Origin: Acanthamoeba lenticulata
Lineage: Eukaryota; Discosea; Longamoebia; Acanthamoebidae
Reading direction: 5' to 3'
DNA length: 64,000 bases
Assembly: GCA_002179805.1 (NCBI GenBank)
Contig: NAVB01000754.1
Span: 57,930-121,929, forward strand
The first letter of the stretch is position 1, and each line of letters starts with the position of its first letter. The notes under the pieces were generated by a model. It was not told the origin of the DNA. It saw only the letters and a list, made by a program, of their open reading frames with translations, and did not search any database. A program made the translations under genes and the position numbers. Positions 46,501 through 58,500 of the stretch are shown here, piece after piece.

Positions 46501-49500
46501 GCGGAGGAGGACGAAGCGCCAAAAAAGAAACGGCCGCGGGCCAAGGTGGTGCCCTACATCGCGACCCAGAGCAAGGGCACGCGCCGGACGGCGCTCCACT
46601 TTGCCGCGCGTTACAACCAGCCCAAGGCGGTCCGCATGCTGGTCGAGCGAGGCGCCGCGATCGATGCCCCCGATGCCAACCGCATGACGCCGCTCCACCA
46701 CGCCGTCGCGCAAGGCTTCCTCGACGTCGTCAAGGGTGCGTTCACCATTTCAAGGCCCTTTCGCTTGTGCACGCGAGATTGACGATGGTGGCCGTGCTTT
46801 CGTGCAGTGTTGGTCGAGGCCGAGTGCCACATCGAGGCCGTGGACAAGCTCAAGCGCACGGCCGTCATCCACGCCGCGCGCAACGGCCAGCTCGTGGCCC
46901 TCAGCTACCTTCTCCGCATGGTGCGCCTGTGGTCTCGCTCCCTTCAAGTTTTCAGTTGTGCTCGACGCTGACTTGGTCGGGCGACTTGGCCAGAGCGCCA
47001 ACGCGCAATGCGCCGACTCGTCGGGCAACACGGCGGTCCACTATGCGGCGGCCTTTGGCTGGCGCGCATGCCTGGAGCTGCTCATCAAGCACGGCGGCCA
47101 AGCCGACGCCCACAACGACTGGAAGACCACGCCGTTGGCCATCGCGCTGCAAAAGGCCCACCTGGCCTGCGCCGATTTCCTGCTCGCGCAGCCCGGCATC
47201 GACGTCAACGTCCGCGACGACGACGGCCGGACCCTCGTGGCCCAGCTGATGAGTCTCGTCAACGAGTCCACCAGCACGCAGCTCCGGTATCTGCTCGAGA
47301 AAAAGGCCGCCGACGTCACGTTGCCCAACACCAAGGGCTCCACGCCGCTGCACTTGGTCGTCACCAACTACAATCGCGCCACGGCCTGGGCCGAGTTCGA
47401 GGCCGAACGCAAGCGCCGCAGCGCGGAAGCCGGCGACAAGAACAAGGACAAGGGCAAGGACGACGTCCAGATGGAGGTCGAGGGCCAGGAGAACGCCCAG
47501 CCGTCGCCCAAGGACAAGCCATGGACCAACTGGAGCGCCGTGATCGCCGAGCAGCTGATCGCACACGGGGCCGACGTCAATGCCCAAGACGCCGACAAGC
47601 AGACTCCGCTGTCTTTGGCTGTAGCGCGTCAGAACATAGAGCTCGTCATCGCCCTGCTCGACCACGGCGCCCAGCTGGCCCAGGTCTACGACAAGGCAGC
47701 CGGCCGCAATCTCGTGCACCAGCTGGCGCCCCTGCTGCTGGTCAAGCAGCGCGACGTGCTGCCGCTGCTCGAGGCCATCGCCCGCAATGCAGGCCAAGAG
47801 GCCTTCTGCGCGATGGCCAACGAGGTCGACCACGGAGGCTTCACGCCCTTCCTCCGCTTCATGGAGCATTACGCCAGCGTGCCGGCCGCCTCCGTCAATG
47901 CCGGAGCAGTTCAGTCCCAGTCGCTCTACAGGCCGGCCCCGGTGTACGGCCGCGTGCAGCCCGCCGCCGAGCCCTTAACGCCAGCCCGCGGGGTCGAGGA
48001 GCTGGCACAGTTCCGGCGCTTCCTGACGCGCTTCTTTGAGCTGGGCCAGGTCGGCGTCGGTGCCGCCGTGCAGCCGACCAAGGAATGGCGCGACTGGGAA
48101 AGGTCCACAAAGCAGGAGAAGCAACAGCAGCAACAGCAGCTCGAGCCCCGCGAGCCAACCAAGTATCAAGCGCACATGGGCGGACGCACCGCACTGCATT
48201 TCCTCCTCACTGTCGTGGGGGGCCAGCCCGACAAGGAGATGCTCAACTTCTTCATTGGCCTGAAGGACTCGAGGCTCGACATCAACGCGAGGAACTATCA
48301 ACAGGAAGCTCCTCTCCACATCGCCATCAAGCAGCAGAATCAGGTTCCGACATTTTCCTTTTTCTATTTTTTTCTTCAAATATTCAACAGGTTTTCTGAT
48401 TTGTTTTTGCTATTTCATCACTATTTAAGGTCGTGTTTGATCTGCTGCTTTCGTTGCCATCGATCGACGTCAACGTCCCCGACGCGGTCGGAAACACGCC
48501 GCTGCACCTGGCCATTGGGAGCCAGTACATGGTAGACGCCCTGCTGCGGGCCAAGGCCGACGTCAACACCCGCAATTTTAGTCTCTGGTGCGTGGTCCAT
48601 TCACCTCGACTCGACCTCGCTCGCCCCAAACTCTTCTTGTGTCGACGTCGACGCTGACTTTGGGACAACAGGGCGCCATTGCATGTGGCCATCGCCAACA
48701 ACGATCGCCTGGGCATCATCCGCGCCTTGCTTGCGGCCAAGGCTGATGTCAACGTTCGGGATAACGAGATGAAGACGCCGCTGCACTACGCACTCAAGAA
48801 CCCCAATTTGCCGCTGGTGCGCGCCTTGGTCGATGCCGGTGCTGACCTCCATGCCGTCGACAAGGAAGGGCTCAGCTGCCTCCACTACGCCGTCCGCGCC
48901 GCTGATCGTAAGTAGTTTCATTTTTAGGTTTTTAGGTTTTTTAGTTTTTTTTAGTTGTGGTTTTTGGTTTTTGTTTTTTTTTTGTTGTTTTTGTTGTTTT
49001 TTGTTTGTTTAAAGGAGATTTTATCATCACTGCAGCTGGCGCCAATGCGTCGTTCGAAACGGAGGCCTTTTTGCTTCAGCACGGCGCAAACGTCAACCTG
49101 CGCGACAATTACGGCCGCGTCCCGCTGCACTATGCGTTCCTGAAGAACGGGCCAAAAGCCATCGACCCGATCGAAACCGTCTCTTCCCTGTGCGCTGTCA
49201 AAGGTGCGCCGCCTCACACACAGCTGCCTTCCGACATTGGGGTGATCACAACTTGGCCAACATTTTCGTGGCTGTTGTGTTGGCCAGGCGTCGAGATTGA
49301 TGTTGCCGACTACCACAAGTGCACGCCACTGCACTACGCCGCGCAGCGAGGTGCCACGACGTGCTCGCTTCTACTGCTCAACCGCAACGCCGGCCTCGAA
49401 AACGAGGATCGAGACGGTACTAGGGAGCCCTCAAGAATTGCCACCAGTACCCATTTCGCTGATGCTCATCAAACGTCGTTGCGGCCGTACCGGCAGGCAA

Positions 49501-52500
49501 CACGCCGCTGGGTGTGGGGCTCAAGTACGGACACGGCGATTACGCGATCGTCCTCCTTCAGAAGAACGCCAATGTGAGACATCCCATCCACGACGTTGTG
49601 TGGAAGGACGGGGTCAAACAGTCATCCACGTCGCGCTCCATGTTCTACGAAGCCGTCTCCCGCGGCTGGCAAGGCGTCTCCTACATGGTTGGTCCAAACT
49701 TGGCTTTCTCATTTGCTTTCGTTTTCGTTCTTGTCTTCGCTTTCGCTCTTTTCCTTGTCATTTTCGTTGTAACTTGTGATGTGAATTAGATGCTCGACGC
49801 AGGACTGGACATGCTGACGGCGCTCACGGACGCCATCAATACGGGCAAGTTCCAGCTCGTGGTCGTACTTCTCTCCAAGACGACCGACAACAAGGTCGTT
49901 CAGGGCCTCGACGCCGATGGCCGCACACTCTTTCATCACCTGGCCAACTTCAACGGCCAACTTGACAACTGGGCTCAGGTATATGCGCTCGAGAATTCAG
50001 ATGATGGAATGCATAACACGCATAGCATTGCAGTGGTCTTGACTTTCTGTGGGAATGGCGTTTGGCACAGACACTGGCTGAGAAGCTGGCCGAGCGCGGG
50101 GTGCCGATTGACGTGGTCGACAAGAAGGAGGGCCGACTGGCTCTGCACTACGCGGCCCACCGCGGTTGCACCGTCCTTGTCAACTTCCTCAAGTGCGGCA
50201 AGGACGATGTCAACCTTGCCGACCGTCAGGCCAAAACGTACGTCTCAGCTCTTTTCCACTTCGGTCCTTGAGCCTTGCTCAGAAGCCCAACGGCGCGGGT
50301 TCGAGACAGGCCGCTGGTCTACGCCGCGCTGGGCGGTCACATCGCGTCTGCGCGTTGGCTGCTGGCCTCTGGCGCCTCGCCCGACGTTCTTGTGGACAAC
50401 CCCGAATACGTCAAAACCAAGCAGGAGCTCTATCAAAAAGTGGCGCGCAAGGAGCTGCTCAAGCGGAAGCTCGAGAACGACGAGGCAAGGGCGCGGCGGC
50501 GGGCCAAAGCCGAGGCCGTGCTGGCCCAGGTGGCCCGCCAAACGCGCCTCGTCATCCACGCCATGCGCGTCAAGAAGGCCGAGCTGCTGCAACTCCTGCT
50601 CATGGAGAAGGCCGACCTCAACGTGCCCGACAGCCTTGGCCGCACGGCCCTGATGTACGCCGTGCGCGACAATGACGAGGCCGTGGCTCGCCAGCTGTTC
50701 GAGGGGATGGCGCCTTCGAAGGCTACCGTATTGACCGTGAAGGCGGCTGCCGTCGAGCCGACCTCGTGGACGAACCGGACCGGCATCGATCCCAACGTGA
50801 AAGACGCTGAGGGCAAGACAGCGCTGCACTACGTTGTGAGCCCGCTTCCCTACGGGACTTACAGCAACGTGCGCCTCCTCACGCTGCTCATCCGCAGCGG
50901 CGCAGACCCCAACGTCAACGACGACCACGGTACCGTCCATGTGTTGATTGACGTTTAAATTATATATTTAATTTCTTTTCATATTTATACTCAATTATTC
51001 TTATTTTATTTTGTTTTATTCATTTATTTTCTTTTTTGCAGGACATACGCCACTCTTCTACGCGGAGCAGATGAAGGCCAAGGAACTGGCCGCGCGGCTG
51101 CTGGAGCTGGGCGCCCTGCCGCTGCCCCAGAAGCAGGCGATGCTGTCGCGCCAGGCCTCCTTCCTGCCCGACGGCGAGTGGCTGACCGACTACGGCATCC
51201 CGCCCGTACGCTCTCCATCTCTCTTTCTTTATGTCATCATTTCATCGGTCGGCTCAAGCAAGCGGTCGAGCTCAAGCGCCCACGTGCAAAATTCATACGC
51301 AGGTGGACTGGGAGCGCGACGCCGCCGAATTGCTCCAGAACCCGCCCGAGCTGCCGCCAACGCCTGACGAGAACCCGGCCGAGCGGCGCAAGAAGCAGCA
51401 CCCGATCGATCGCAACTTTGACCAGTGGCAGTCCTCCGAGGTCTGTGTCGACATGTTTTCCCCCAGCCTTCACTGGCCAGTGCCTCACCCTCGAGATGAG
51501 TGACCGTGCGATGTTGTGATGCTTTCAGGTGCACGCCGAGGACGACGACAACGTGTACGACGTGACGCTCACCGTGGTCGATGTGCGGTATGGCCAGCGC
51601 GGCATAAACAACTTCTACAAGATGCAGGTCATCCACAACCTCCTCAAGGACCTCTACATCCTGTGGACTCGGTGCGTCTAGATGATTTTTCTTGTTGGGG
51701 CGCGCAAGTCCAGCTGATCCACCTCGTGGTGGGATGATGCAGGTGGGGCCGGATCGGCGACACGGGCCAGTTCCAGCGGACGCCCTTCCCCTCGGCCGAG
51801 GCCGCCGTCGATGAGTTCAAGAAAATCTTCCGTTCCAAGACCGGCAACTCCTGGGAGGACCGGTACCCCTTTTTTTTAATTTTTTTTCCAAATTTTATTG
51901 ACTACTCACTTCATTTGACAAACATATTCTTATTTAATAAATATTTTGGTTTATATCTGCAGTGCCAACTTCGAGAAAAAGCCGAAGAAGTACCACCTGG
52001 TCAAGCTGGATCTCCACCACCGGGATAGTTTAATGGCGTACCTCTTGCGGCCCTTCAACATCAAGCTTCCGGACGAGGTGGACAAGGCCTCTGGTAGTAC
52101 CACACCGGCCGAGCAGCCCGAGCCGGACCAGCAGCTGCCTGATGCACCGACCTCTCAGTATCCGCCATCGAAGCTGCCGCTTTCCATTCAGCACGCCATC
52201 AAAGCCCTCACCGATTCCACCATGCTCACCCAGGCCCTGCAACATGGTGCCTCCGCCCACCTTTCGCTTTCGCTTTCGCTTTCGCTTTCGCTTTCGCTTT
52301 CGCTTTCGCTTTCGCTTTCGCTTTCGCTTTCGCTTTCGCTTTCGCTTTCGCTTTCGCTTTCGCTTTCGCTTTCGCTTTCGCTTTCGCTTTCGCTTTCGCT
52401 TTCGCTTTCGCTTTTCCGTTTGCTCATGGTGGGAGGGCAGAGGGTATCGACACGAGGGCCATGCCATTGGGACGTCTCACGCGTGACGATATCGACACAG

Positions 52501-54287
52501 CCAAGTCGATCATCGCCGATCTTCGCAAGCTCATCCGCCGGCTCCCTTGCAACGTGCGCCACCCTTTCAGCCATCCTTCCATGCTTTCAGCTGCAACCTC
52601 ACGACCCTTATCCTTTGTTCCAATGATTTTTCTGGTGTGGGTGGCGCAGGCTTCGAGTCATGCTGGCGACAACAGCAGTGAGGAGACCGCCGACAAGGCC
52701 AAGGGGCTCAGCCTGGACGAGGTTTGACCCTCCTCTACCCGCTTCGTTCATGTCATTTGTGTTACAACCGTCATCGTCATCGAATCGTGCAGACACTGGA
52801 GCTGTACGAGGAGATCGCAGAGCTGAGCAACCGGTTCTACGAGCTGATCCCGCACGCCAAGTACACGGTCGAGTCCATACCACCGCTCGACAACGACCAC
52901 CTTCTCGACAAGAAGGTTTCCCCCCCCCCGAGCTCTCATGTCCACTTCCACGTGGACTGACTCCTGTATGTAGTACATGATGCTGGCAAACCTGGACGAG
53001 ATCCGCACGGCAGCCAAGATCCTGCTCGGGGCGCGCCATCGCGCTGGCGAGATCAACCCGCTCGACTACTGCTACGCGGCCATGCACATCCGCCTGGCCC
53101 GCCTGGACCGGTACTGCTCTCTTATTGGCGCCGCATGCTGCCACCTTCCATAACAACAACACACTCACACCTCTGCAGTGACACGCACGAGCACAGACTC
53201 CTCCGGAAGTACATCAGCCAGACCAAAGGGGCCAACATCTACATCGCCAACATTTACCACCTCCAGCGCCGAGGCGAGCCCGAACGGTCCACCCTCCCCC
53301 TCCCTCGCTTTCCTCGTTTTCGTTCTTTTTTTTCATAATTTAAATGAGAAAATCAAAATATTCATAAATAATCACTTATGCCAAACAATGTAACAGGTTC
53401 AAGGAGAAGTGGGAGGACGTGCCCAATCACCAGCTGCTGTTCCACGGCTCCTCGCTGTCCAACTTTGTGGGCATCCTTTCGCAGGGTCTCCGCATCGCAC
53501 CACCCGAGGCGCCCGTCAGGTACGCGTGGCTCTGTCATCATCATTCTCGTCATGACGAGAAGAGCCTCATGTTGTGCATTCTTATTTGGGGGGGGGCTGG
53601 TACAGCGGGTACATGTTCGGGAAGGGCGTTTACTTTGCCGACAGCTTCGCCAAGAGCTACGGCTACTGCCGCACGTCCTTCAACTCGTCCGGCCCTCGTC
53701 AGGTACGTCCTCATATGCCTTTAATTAATTAACAATCGCTTTGAAAAGGAATAAATAATTGATCAAAAGAATTAAATTCTAACAAAAATTAAAAAATCAT
53801 TAACAAATCATGAAATCAGACTGCATTCATGCTGTTGTGCGAAGTGGCCCTGGGCGAGATGAACGCCATCACGAAGGCCGAGTACATGGAGAAGCCGCCC
53901 GCAGGCTTCCACTCGACCAAGGGTGCGTGCCGCTGTGTGGCTCTCCGCCTCCTCTACCGTACTCATTTGTTGTCATTTCATGCTGCAGGGCTTGGCCGGC
54001 GTGGACCCGACCTGACCAAGTCGCTCGTAGTGCCCTCTGGGGTGACCGTGCCCACCGGGGAGGTCGTCGTTGACCCGTCGGGCAACAACTACACTCTCCA
54101 GAACAACGAGTACGTCCACACGAGCGACACCAGAGGATGTCACTCTTGTTTCGTTGTAGGTTGACCAGTTTGCCAACACCTATCTGCTGTACAACACATG
54201 CACACAAACAGGTACATCGTGTACGACACTTCGCAGGTGCGTATGCGCTACCTCATAGAGCTGAGCGACCGGCCAACTCGTCCTTGA
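43561..54287 (+). CDS. Giant ankyrin-WGR-PARP protein (tankyrase-like ADP-ribosyltransferase)
   Basis: This is a predicted nuclear poly(ADP-ribose) polymerase using NAD+. About 25-30 exons encode of the order of 2,700 residues. Order: a Lys-rich N terminus (first exon 43561-43800), a small domain at 44.06-44.28 kb ([16 protein letters not shown]) and a charged linker; many ankyrin repeats from about 45.2 to 51.1 kb ([45 protein letters not shown]), broken by acidic Lys/Asp inserts. Then follow a WGR domain ([15 protein letters not shown], about 51.6-51.8 kb), a PARP regulatory domain ([14 protein letters not shown]) and the catalytic domain: [19 protein letters not shown] (His), [16 protein letters not shown] (Tyr) and NNEYIVYD (Glu). 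The H-Y-E triad is complete, so polymer synthesis is expected. The layout resembles ankyrin-WGR-PARP proteins known from nematodes. A 194-bp intron (52247-52440) carries a hexamer repeat. Confidence 0.88.
52261..52410 (+). repeat. (CTTTCG)25 microsatellite inside a PARP intron
   Basis: Twenty-five uninterrupted copies of CTTTCG fill 150 of the 194 bases of intron 52247-52440. The run ends 30 bp before the CAG acceptor. All frames are open across it, which creates false Ser-Leu or Lys-Arg reading frames. Joining the flanking exons ([18 protein letters not shown]) restores the conserved PARP regulatory sequence, so the repeat is intronic. Confidence 0.92.
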
Positions 54288-54363
54288 TGACCGCCTAGCG
54301 CTTCTCTTTCCAATTCAAGATGTACTCAAATGCAGAAATACAAAGGTGTTATCCTCTTTCTTC

Positions 54364-55338
54364 TCACGGATGATCTTTGAAGAACTGCCAGACCGCCGGG
54401 GAGACCGCGTGGTACTCGGGCGGCCAATCGACTCGACGCCCCACGCCAACCTTTTGACCGACGTGGAAGCCCAGGAGTGGTTTTTCCTTGTTCGTGCGGA
54501 AGCGGTGGCCCTTTGTAAGTCCTTGAGCATGCGCCCACTCCAGAACGTGCACCTGTCCTGCCTGCGCTGCTGCTTCAAGCAAGTCCTTCTTGTCCAGTGG
54601 GCACTTCTGCTCCACCGCCCATTGGAGCACGGCGACGTGTCCACCTTGGGCGGCGGCAGTCATGGTTCGGAAGTCCCACGGGCAGTCGTTGGCGCGGGCC
54701 CACTGGAGCACGACCAGGTGGCCGGCCTTGGCTGCTTGAGCACATGTAGAATCGCTCCAAGGGCAGCCTTCCTCCCGCAGCCACTGAAGCACTGCCAAGT
54801 TGCCCTGTTTGGCTGCGCCGGCGCTGGTGCTGGCATCCCACGGGTAGCCGTTGGTGCGCAGCCACTGAAGCATGTGGCGATGGCCGCCTTTGGCAGCGCT
54901 GGCGCAGACCAGAGAGGACTCGAGGACTTGGCGTCCATTCTTTGCCTTCTCCTCCTCTGCAACAGTGCCCAGAAGCCATTGGAAGACGTGGATGTGGCCT
55001 CCTTCGGCGGCCGCCCACAGCCTTCGGCAGCTGCGACTGATCCCCGGCCTTTTGAAGCGTTTCCCCCTAACCAAGACCATGTCGTCCCAAGGGCAGCCTT
55101 GTGCTCGTGCCCACTGAAGCACGCTCAGCCAGCCCGCTCGCGCCACTCGTTCAAGAAAGTCGTCCGCAGGCAATAGAAGCTCCCCAGCAGAGACTGCATT
55201 GTGCCGAGAGGAGGAGGCGGCAGTGGCCTTGGCAGCGCGACGCCAGCGGTGACAGACAGCGAGGCACGCAGGGTGCATGGCCGGGGCCACGTGGTGGACT
55301 ATGATGTGCCCCACGAGCTCTTCCATTAGGTCCTCCAT
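54364..55338 (-). CDS. F-box-like/CPWD ankyrin-repeat protein
   Basis: This is an intronless gene of 324 residues. The first ~40 residues (MEDLMEELVGHIIVHHVAPA then LAVCHRWRRAA) look like an F-box, which would dock to Skp1 in an SCF ubiquitin ligase. The rest is at least six ankyrin-like repeats of the ARANDCPWDFRTMTAAAQGGH kind, the presumed substrate-binding part. This repeat type is shared with the gene at 39.5-40.9 kb and is common in Acanthamoeba and its giant viruses. It converges with the PARP gene at a distance of 76 bp. The start is the first Met of the F-box-like region; the frame is open further upstream but without conserved sequence. Confidence 0.75.
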   Translation of the reverse strand: MEDLMEELVGHIIVHHVAPAMHPACLAVCHRWRRAAKATAASSSRHNAVSAGELLLPADDFLERVARAGWLSVLQWARAQGCPWDDMVLVRGKRFKRPGISRSCRRLWAAAEGGHIHVFQWLLGTVAEEEKAKNGRQVLESSLVCASAAKGGHRHMLQWLRTNGYPWDASTSAGAAKQGNLAVLQWLREEGCPWSDSTCAQAAKAGHLVVLQWARANDCPWDFRTMTAAAQGGHVAVLQWAVEQKCPLDKKDLLEAAAQAGQVHVLEWAHAQGLTKGHRFRTNKEKPLLGFHVGQKVGVGRRVDWPPEYHAVSPAVWQFFKDHP

Positions 55339-55575
55339 TGCTGCCGCCCCGCGTTTTTTGACAAGATACGTTTCTCTGCGTTGAGTGTTCTTCTCTTCGC
55401 TCACCTTGCCTTGTTTCAGTTCATTAAGGTGTGCAAATAGAAGTTGCAGGCGGCCACTTCCGTTAAGGTGGCAGTATTTTATTTTAGGAGTTAAACAACA
55501 TGAAAAAAAACACTCTCCACTCCAAAAAACACTGGGTAGAAAAGAGCCCCCACAACACCTCCAACAACAACAACA

Positions 55576-58500
55576 ATGCAAACGGAAGGAGAACAAGTGG
55601 GTGGCATGCCGCCGTGCGAACAGGCCAAGCAGGCGCGGGAGTGGACGAGGCGCCTGCTGGCCTGGTGGTACCCCGAGCGCCACGAAGACCGCTCCTACGA
55701 CCATCACAACCTGGGACGGACCGAGTGCAACTGCGCCGACCGCAGGTTCTGGGCCTTGGACTATTGTCAGCGCGACTACGAGCATAACTGGGAAGCCGCG
55801 CTCGAGAGGCACTGGTTCTCGCAGGGGTTCTACATAGGCGGAAACAGCAAGCTTGAGCAGGAGCTTCTGTGGTGGTTTGTGCTGAGCGAAGGTCCTCACG
55901 CGTGCCTCTCCTTTCTCGATGATTCCTCGCCTGCGGGCCACAGTGATGAGGTCGACCCCCACGTGTCCTCTGTTTGTCCCGCTTCAAGCCTTCATATTGC
56001 TTACCCCACCGCGCGCTACAGACTCTTGCAACAGCAACAAACTGTGAAGAAGAAGACCAAGTCAAGGAGGAAGCTTTCGTGCGCTGCGTCATGAGCTTGA
56101 CACAACCCAGAGAGGCACGCTCGCGCCACTGGGGGAGGTTCGGTCAGGAGGAGGGCGGTGACATGGCACGGGATGAATGGGCCGATTTCATCAACAACCG
56201 GCACAAGATGTGGGCGCGCGTGTGGCAAGCAGCGGCCAAGGGCAAAGCCAAGGTCATCCAAGGCCTTTTGCGATGCATCTCGATTGTGTCTGACCTCTCT
56301 GGTACCGCGTGTCTCGGTGCGTTGCGTTCTTTTGCTGCTCTCCTACATGTTACCCATTCACACTCTCACCATACGGTGGTGCATGCTTGACTGTACAAAA
56401 TAAGAGCTGAGCGCACTGGAGCGGTTTGTTTCCGAAGTGTTGTGCCATTCGTGCATTGATGTTGTTCAAGGTTCGTCGGCCTTCTTTGTTCAAGTCGTTT
56501 ATTTTTTATTTTTATTTAAAATTTGATGTGATGTTGCGTGTTGTATGCCTCTAGTGGGGGCCAAGTGGATACAATCCCAGCACTTCCCTTCCGGGTTTGT
56601 ATTTTCCTCCTCGATCATCAGGGTACGTTGTTTTCTTTAGACTTTTATCAGACACAACTTTGAGTAGAAATGTTTTTGTCTTATTTTAGGAAACAACAAA
56701 CAAACTGCTGGTTTCGTGCCAAACTCAACCTCAAGCAACGACACTGTGGAGTTTGCAAGGACTACAACATCTCATCGCCGGTCAAGAACAAGCAAGTGTT
56801 TGTAGTCAATTAATCCAGTTTAACTTGAGCAATTTTCATGTACAGACAATCTCTATTTTTATTTTTAAATTACAGAATCACTCACAAAACAGTGTGCAGA
56901 AATGGTTGCAAGTTGACTTGGTGCTGTCAGTCACGCAGCTGTTTACGGCCATGCTACATTCATGGATGACTTTCCCTTGTTTTCGCCAGTGGGCCCCAAG
57001 GTACCAGCATTTTATTATTTCACAAATTTGTGAAAATAACAGTGGTTTTTCATTTTTTTATGAATTTAGGTTGTGGCAGCAATTATGTGCGATTTGTTGC
57101 AGGCCCAAGACTTCAAGTCTGCTTCAACTAGCTGCCCAACAGATCGCAGCCCAAGCAACTCTACTTGCTGATTTCGTTTGTGTTTTGCCTGATGAATTAC
57201 AACACTTGATTCATCATTTTCAGCTGACTGACACATTAGGTACGTTTTTTCAGTTATATGAAGTCTTGTGATCATGTTGTTTTAATGGTGTTATGTGTGG
57301 TGTCTAGAGTGGCAGAGTGTGCGCCAACAATGCTTAACAGCATTGAGCTTGATGGTGCTGGCTGATTCTTCCAAATGGATGCCCAAAGTGCAAGAGTTGC
57401 TGCACTTGGACCAACCGTGGCAGCACAGGTACCGTGTATTATGTTTTTCTTTTGCTTTTTTGCGTTTAATTGTTCATTTATTGTTGTTGTGAATCCAAAC
57501 AGAGAGTGTGGTGTCCTCCTTGTTGGTGAGTTAGTCAAGCAAGAAGGTGGTGCAAGAAATAGCCAATACCAAGAGTGCTTGTATCAGTCCTTGTTGGATG
57601 TCCACGTACCACCACCACACTCTTTGATTTTTGGAGTTGAAGATGAAGCTCTGATCATGGCTTTGGTGTAGCCTTATGTGCGGGCGGCAAGCTGCCAAGT
57701 GGTGAGATCCTGCTCCCCTGCAGATCAACTTTTGCTGGTGGAGAGATTGGGCCAGCTGCTCAACGACACACATCCCCTGGTGCAAAATGCACTCCACGAG
57801 CTGTTTCAAGACGGACTGGTTCAAAAGGACGAAAACCTGGTCACAGAGCTGGTCCAACAATGGCTTATTCGTTGTGGTCCTGATCTGGTATGCTGCTTTC
57901 CCTTCAACACATGGTAAAAGAGAACCACTGACGTTGTTGTTGTTGGCTGGTGCAGACTGAGCAAGCGTTGAAACTGTTGAAGTCGCTGCTTCAGCCTTCT
58001 TCTTGGTACGCTTGGTCGCCAATCAAACAGGAGAGGGTGGGGCATTGGCACTAACCACTGAGTCAAACACACACACACCAGGAGGTCTTGGCAGTCAAGC
58101 TGGCTTGTTGTGGCGCGGCTGCTTGATTGTGGCGAAGCTCTCATGTCCAAATGCACTTGCGGCACTTGTCTCCAAGACTTGATGGACTGCATCACCTACA
58201 CCAGTACGTGCCTCTACAAATTGAAATCAAAAAAAAAAAAATTAAACACGTGTTGAAATTGATTATTTATTCAATTGATTATTCATTCAGGCAAAGACTG
58301 CAGAACGGTGAAGGAGGGATTGCCTGAAGTGTTGGCCAAGGCTCGGGCAGCGTTCAGCAATCTCAACAACTTGAGTGTTCCCATTACCCTCATGGTATGT
58401 GTGTATGTGTATGTGTGGCATGTCAAGCTGCCTTCTTTCTCATGGTACACATGGGCTGATTTGATGGGCGGACATCAAGTTTTTTTACTTGCAGAAGGGA

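Noticed and set aside
46952..47869. Minus-strand frame of about 305 codons within the ankyrin-PARP gene
   Set aside because: High GC3 keeps antisense frames open; the plus strand encodes clear ankyrin repeats with consistent splicing.
52030..52467. Minus-strand frame of Lys-Arg repeats
   Set aside because: It is produced by the CTTTCG hexamer array, which is open in all frames; the array lies in a PARP intron.
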